Of a DNA stretch of 64,000 nucleotides, positions 60,960 through 64,000 are shown in pieces (position 1 is the first letter of the stretch; every line of letters begins with the position of its first letter). Below the pieces are notes generated by a model. That model was given only the letters and a program-made list of their open reading frames with translations, had not been told where the DNA came from and did not search any database. Location of the stretch: NCBI RefSeq assembly GCF_000473085.1, contig NZ_AXBA01000002.1, forward strand, positions 62,001-126,000. Direction: 5' to 3'. The position numbers were made by a program, and so were the translations under genes. Origin of the DNA: Azorhizobium doebereinerae UFLA1-100 (lineage in GTDB: Bacteria; Pseudomonadota; Alphaproteobacteria; Rhizobiales; Xanthobacteraceae).

Positions 60960-61462
60960 CTTATCCCTTACTTTTCGACACTCTACCCTGAACACTGCTC
61001 TGGACGCGTGGAACAGGGCATGAATTCCATTGCATACAGGCCAGCCAACAGGGGCCGTAGCCAGGCACCTATCGAGAAGTCGAATCGGATTCGACCCTCC
61101 CGTGCCTGAAGCCGACAAAACACCGGCAAGGTCGGCCAAAGCCTCACGCCATGAAACCTCAAGGCGAGTAGCGTAACCTATGCGTGACGACGAGGCCGTA
61201 GATCGATTTCTACGCGCCGCGGCTAGGACCGCGCCAAAGCAAGGAACACTCATAACCGCGCACCATCCGATCACTCTCACCGTCACCCTCTTCTGAGCCA
61301 AACGCACCGTCGACAAGCTGATCGTGGTCAGAATGGTGCCCACGGGCGGCGACACCTCAGCCCTCGGAATTACCATGCCGTGCATTTTCAGGCTGACCTT
61401 ACCGATCTTTTCCCTTAAGGGAATTGTCCATTCTGCTCCTCACAATTCCGTTGAGACCATCG
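60960..61462 (+). other. 503-bp region after tRNA-Gln, no gene recognised
   Basis: Only spurious short frames occur, including one on the minus strand that runs across the tRNA. No repeat, att-like copy of the tRNA 3' end or hairpin stands out. Base composition falls toward the right, leading into the AT-rich start of the next gene, so this may be the edge of a transferred segment. Confidence 0.45.
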
Positions 61463-63148
61463 ATGGTGCCGCACACGACGACGATCGAAGCCCGCCCCGC
61501 ATCATCCCCGCCGACGAATTTCGCAACGCTCATTGCATTCTCGCCAGCGATAATTCTTTTCATCATCGGCGGCATCAGTGAAATCACGGCACCCGGCCTG
61601 TACATGGACGCCATAAACCCAGATTACGCGGTTGTTCGCGCTTTAAATCCAGGCACAACGACCCCTGCCTGGACACTACCCGGCACCCTCCTGTTCGATC
61701 TATTTCCGATTATAGGTCAAGTATATCATGGAGCCCTACCTTTCTATATGGGCCTACCCTCATATGCGCTATTCGGTACAGGTGTAATTGGAATTCGCCT
61801 AACGAACATAATATTTGGACTAGCGGTACTGATTTCTACAGCGGTTTTTTTACGCGCATTTCGCGTTCGCTTGCTAATTTCAGGCACCTTTCTCGCAGCG
61901 CTCGCGTTAGATCCAGGATTTTTGTTCAGTTTTCGCTCGCAATTTTACATCACCCTCCTTCCAATTACGTTCGTATTCCTATCGATCGCACTGGTAGAGC
62001 ATCATCGCGGCGCACCGCCTACGGTTCGCGTCGCGATGGCCGCCGGCTTTCTGGCGGGCTTTGCGGTCTATGGGTACTTCATCCACGCCTTCCTGACTCC
62101 GACCGCAGCCCTTCACGCGCTGTGGCGCTGGCGCAATTCAACCGACCGGCTGCGCACGGCAACATGGTGGATCATCGGCTTCGCGCTGGGCGGATCACCT
62201 TATGTGGTGGGCTTGGGCCTGGTTTATATCGCGACGGGCGGACTCGCCGGTTTCCTGGCATTTCTGACCGGCAACGTGAAAACGCTCGCCGTCAGTTCAT
62301 CTCCCTTATCGCTGGCCGAGCGGGCCGTGTATGCTGCGAATATGGTGCAATGGACGGTCCTTGACGTTGGCCCCTCCCTTGCGATGCTCCGCAAAATGGT
62401 CGCGTCGGCGTTCCCGAATGTAAGGCTGGCCCTCCTCCTGGGCGTGCCGGCCCTAGGGCTGATGCTGAACCTGGCTCGCCGGCCACGTTCACCTGGCCTG
62501 TTTGTAGCTGCGGGCCTGTTTTTGGGCATCAGCACCCTGATCATGATTTTTGGCACTCGTGTATGGCTTCACCACGCGATCCTGTTTCTGCCCATCCTCT
62601 ACGTCGCTTTGGCCCTGACGGTAGAGTTGCTGGCCATCCACATTGCCGCGCGAGGCATCATCCTGGTCGGCGTCATCCTGCTGGCGACGCCGCTGTTCGC
62701 CGTCAATCTCGTAAACCGCCAAGCCATGCTGTTCGAGTTGGGGCGCACCGGTGGAGTTGGCCTCGCGTCCGACGCCATTGTGCGCTTTTCGGAAGATGGC
62801 TTGCGCAATACGGCACCGACCCATGCTTTTTTTCCGGACTGGGGCATCTTCATGGCCTTTGAGATGATCACCCGCGGGCGCATTCCGCTAACCACGACCT
62901 TCACCCCGCAAGAAGCCCGGCAGGTGTTGTGCCGTGGGAAAGATGCATTGCTGGGTATCATGGACGGTGCCGTGGAAGGGCAGCCGGAGCCCGCCCGGGT
63001 GGCAGATCCCACGAGATTGCCCAAATGGATCGCCGAAGTCGAGTGGGGACAGCCCGAGATCACCGTCTACCGGCAGCGTGACGGCATGCCCGTCATGAGT
63101 GCCGTCCGCTGGCGCGCTTCGGAGCCTGCCCACGTGCCCTGCCCTTAA
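61463..63148 (+). CDS. Multi-spanning GT-C-like membrane protein with compositional switch
   Basis: 561 residues from ATG 61463; an upstream TTG at 61424 is less likely. Ten or more membrane segments (from about residue 17 to 430) are followed by a soluble C-terminal part (about 430-561). Overall it resembles polyprenol-phosphate-sugar transferases of the GT-C type but lacks a clear motif. The first ~550 bp use AT-rich codons (many TTA, ATA, AAA), while the rest is GC-rich like the genome. No close family assigned. Confidence 0.65.
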   Translation: MVPHTTTIEARPASSPPTNFATLIAFSPAIILFIIGGISEITAPGLYMDAINPDYAVVRALNPGTTTPAWTLPGTLLFDLFPIIGQVYHGALPFYMGLPSYALFGTGVIGIRLTNIIFGLAVLISTAVFLRAFRVRLLISGTFLAALALDPGFLFSFRSQFYITLLPITFVFLSIALVEHHRGAPPTVRVAMAAGFLAGFAVYGYFIHAFLTPTAALHALWRWRNSTDRLRTATWWIIGFALGGSPYVVGLGLVYIATGGLAGFLAFLTGNVKTLAVSSSPLSLAERAVYAANMVQWTVLDVGPSLAMLRKMVASAFPNVRLALLLGVPALGLMLNLARRPRSPGLFVAAGLFLGISTLIMIFGTRVWLHHAILFLPILYVALALTVELLAIHIAARGIILVGVILLATPLFAVNLVNRQAMLFELGRTGGVGLASDAIVRFSEDGLRNTAPTHAFFPDWGIFMAFEMITRGRIPLTTTFTPQEARQVLCRGKDALLGIMDGAVEGQPEPARVADPTRLPKWIAEVEWGQPEITVYRQRDGMPVMSAVRWRASEPAHVPCP

Positions 63149-63231
63149 CCGGCGCGCGCCCATTCGACTGCGCGCTCGGCACAGCGACGTTACCATCGTT
63201 CGCCCGCGGTACATCCCGTGGGCCGGCGCTC

Positions 63232-64000
63232 TCAGAACTGGAAATAGATGAACGGCACTGCAATATCGGTGCGTGAGAACAGTTCCAACACAAGCAAAGC
63301 GAGCGCCATCGCTCCGGACACCTTCAAGGTCCCAAGGATGCCGGCTCCCTCGCTCATCCAAATCTGCAAGCGGCGGCGCCGATCGATCGCCAGCCAGATC
63401 ACGGAAATTGCCAGCAGGACGTAAAATGTCATAGGCGCCTCGACCCTCTGGATCGAACCGGCGAACAGATCGGTCAGCACTTTCCATGTAACGGCGAAAT
63501 CGGGCGCCCGGAACGTCACCCAACCGAGCGTGACCAGAATGAAGGTCAGCGCCACGCCGGATGCCGAGCCGACGGGATTTACCGGCCTTACGGCGGGGCC
63601 GCGCCATTGGCTCCAAGCCCGGTGCACCGCAAGCAGGACGCCGTGATAAAGGCCCCAGATCACGAAATTCCAACTCGCCCCGTGCCACAGCCCGCCAAGG
63701 CCCATGGTGATGATGAGATTGACATAGGTGCGACCCGAACCACTGCGGCTACCACCCAATGGAATATACAGATAATCCCGCAGCCAAGTGGACAGCGAAA
63801 TGTGCCATTGGTGCCAGAATTCGGCGATGCTTCGCGCCAGATAGGGACGCTCGAAATTCGTCGGGAATTCATAGCCCAGAAGCCGTGCGCATCCGCGAGC
63901 GATGTCGGTGTAGCCCGAAAAATCAAAATAGATCTGCATGGAAAACGCGAGCGTCGCTACCCACGCAGCCCCCATGTCGCCGTGGCCTTGCCCGTTGAAA
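63232..64000 (-). CDS. MBOAT (AlgI-like) O-acyltransferase, C-terminal part
   Basis: About 256 residues are in the window; the frame stays open through the right edge (FNGQGHGDM before the first Met), so the N-terminus is missing. The membrane-bound O-acyltransferase pattern is plain: QIYFDFSGYTDIARGCARLLGYE, FWHQWHISLSTWLRDYLYIPLGGS and LGGLWHGASWNFVIWGLYHG with the catalytic His. It acylates exopolysaccharide or another surface polymer at the membrane, like AlgI. Partner genes (AlgJ/AlgX-like) would lie to the right. Confidence 0.88.
   Translation of the reverse strand, partial: FNGQGHGDMGAAWVATLAFSMQIYFDFSGYTDIARGCARLLGYEFPTNFERPYLARSIAEFWHQWHISLSTWLRDYLYIPLGGSRSGSGRTYVNLIITMGLGGLWHGASWNFVIWGLYHGVLLAVHRAWSQWRGPAVRPVNPVGSASGVALTFILVTLGWVTFRAPDFAVTWKVLTDLFAGSIQRVEAPMTFYVLLAISVIWLAIDRRRRLQIWMSEGAGILGTLKVSGAMALALLVLELFSRTDIAVPFIYFQF

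Noticed and set aside
60690-61385. Minus-strand frame with a GRQDSNLGMGESKSPALPLGYAP-like product
   Set aside because: The phrase is the usual false translation across a tRNA gene, here tRNA-Gln; the rest has no motif.
1-64000. CRISPR array, rRNA operon or IS element
   Set aside because: No regularly spaced repeats, rRNA sequence or transposase-like protein was seen on either strand.

Overview
This is 64 kb of GC-rich DNA from an alphaproteobacterium. Gene content and neighbourhood (N-methylglutamate pathway, MeaB, CsbD, HerA-like ATPase, many Hyphomicrobiales-type regulators) suggest a methylotrophic member of the Hyphomicrobiales, plausibly Xanthobacteraceae (Xanthobacter, Azorhizobium or Ancylobacter relatives). 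The family-level guess is inference; no rRNA or other marker gene is present to settle it.

Positions 1 to about 25741 are one end of an integrated element, best read as the early and accessory region of a temperate phage. About 38 genes all point right, most joined by 1-10 bp start/stop overlaps, and end in a tyrosine recombinase that stops 27 bp before the 3' end of a tRNA-Phe gene (25742-25817, minus strand), the likely attachment site. The left end lies outside the window. In order it holds a recombination and replication set (SMC-like ATPase, RecE/PD-(D/E)XK-like nuclease, RecT, DnaQ-like exonuclease, AAA+ ATPase, sliding clamp), a large unknown protein with a small partner, a run of nucleotide- and nucleic-acid-related small proteins (DUF5131, J-domain/HD-remnant fusion, short dihydrofolate reductase, DUF3268 zinc finger, SLOG/DUF2493, ASCH, DUF4326, HNH-like), several unrecognised proteins, a secreted thermonuclease, an AlpA-like regulator and the integrase. 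No virion or lysis gene is recognisable here.

The chromosome starts at the tRNA. It opens with an AraC regulator divergent from a subtilisin-type autotransporter. From 30.3 to 43.3 kb lies an apparently complete N-methylglutamate pathway for methylamine use: XRE/cupin regulator, N-methylglutamate synthase (mgsABC), gamma-glutamylmethylamide synthetase (gmaS), then, after a minus-strand cupin gene and a GlxA-type regulator, N-methylglutamate dehydrogenase (mgdABCD) and purU. Methylamine would be loaded on glutamate by GmaS, moved to N-methylglutamate by MgsABC, oxidised by MgdABCD with transfer of the C1 unit to tetrahydrofolate, and released as formate with the help of PurU.

The rest is general chromosome: a membrane protein, Fe superoxide dismutase, two multi-spanning GT-C-like proteins, a phytase-like esterase, a CorA/ZntB transporter, an M20 dipeptidase, a degenerate receiver-domain protein, a HerA-like ATPase, folP-folK, a CsbD protein, meaB followed by a pyroglutamyl-peptidase-like gene and a TSUP/TIGR02186 pair, a crotonase-family protein, tRNA-Gln and the 3' part of an MBOAT acyltransferase cut by the window edge. 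Strong hairpin terminators mark most transcription-unit ends.
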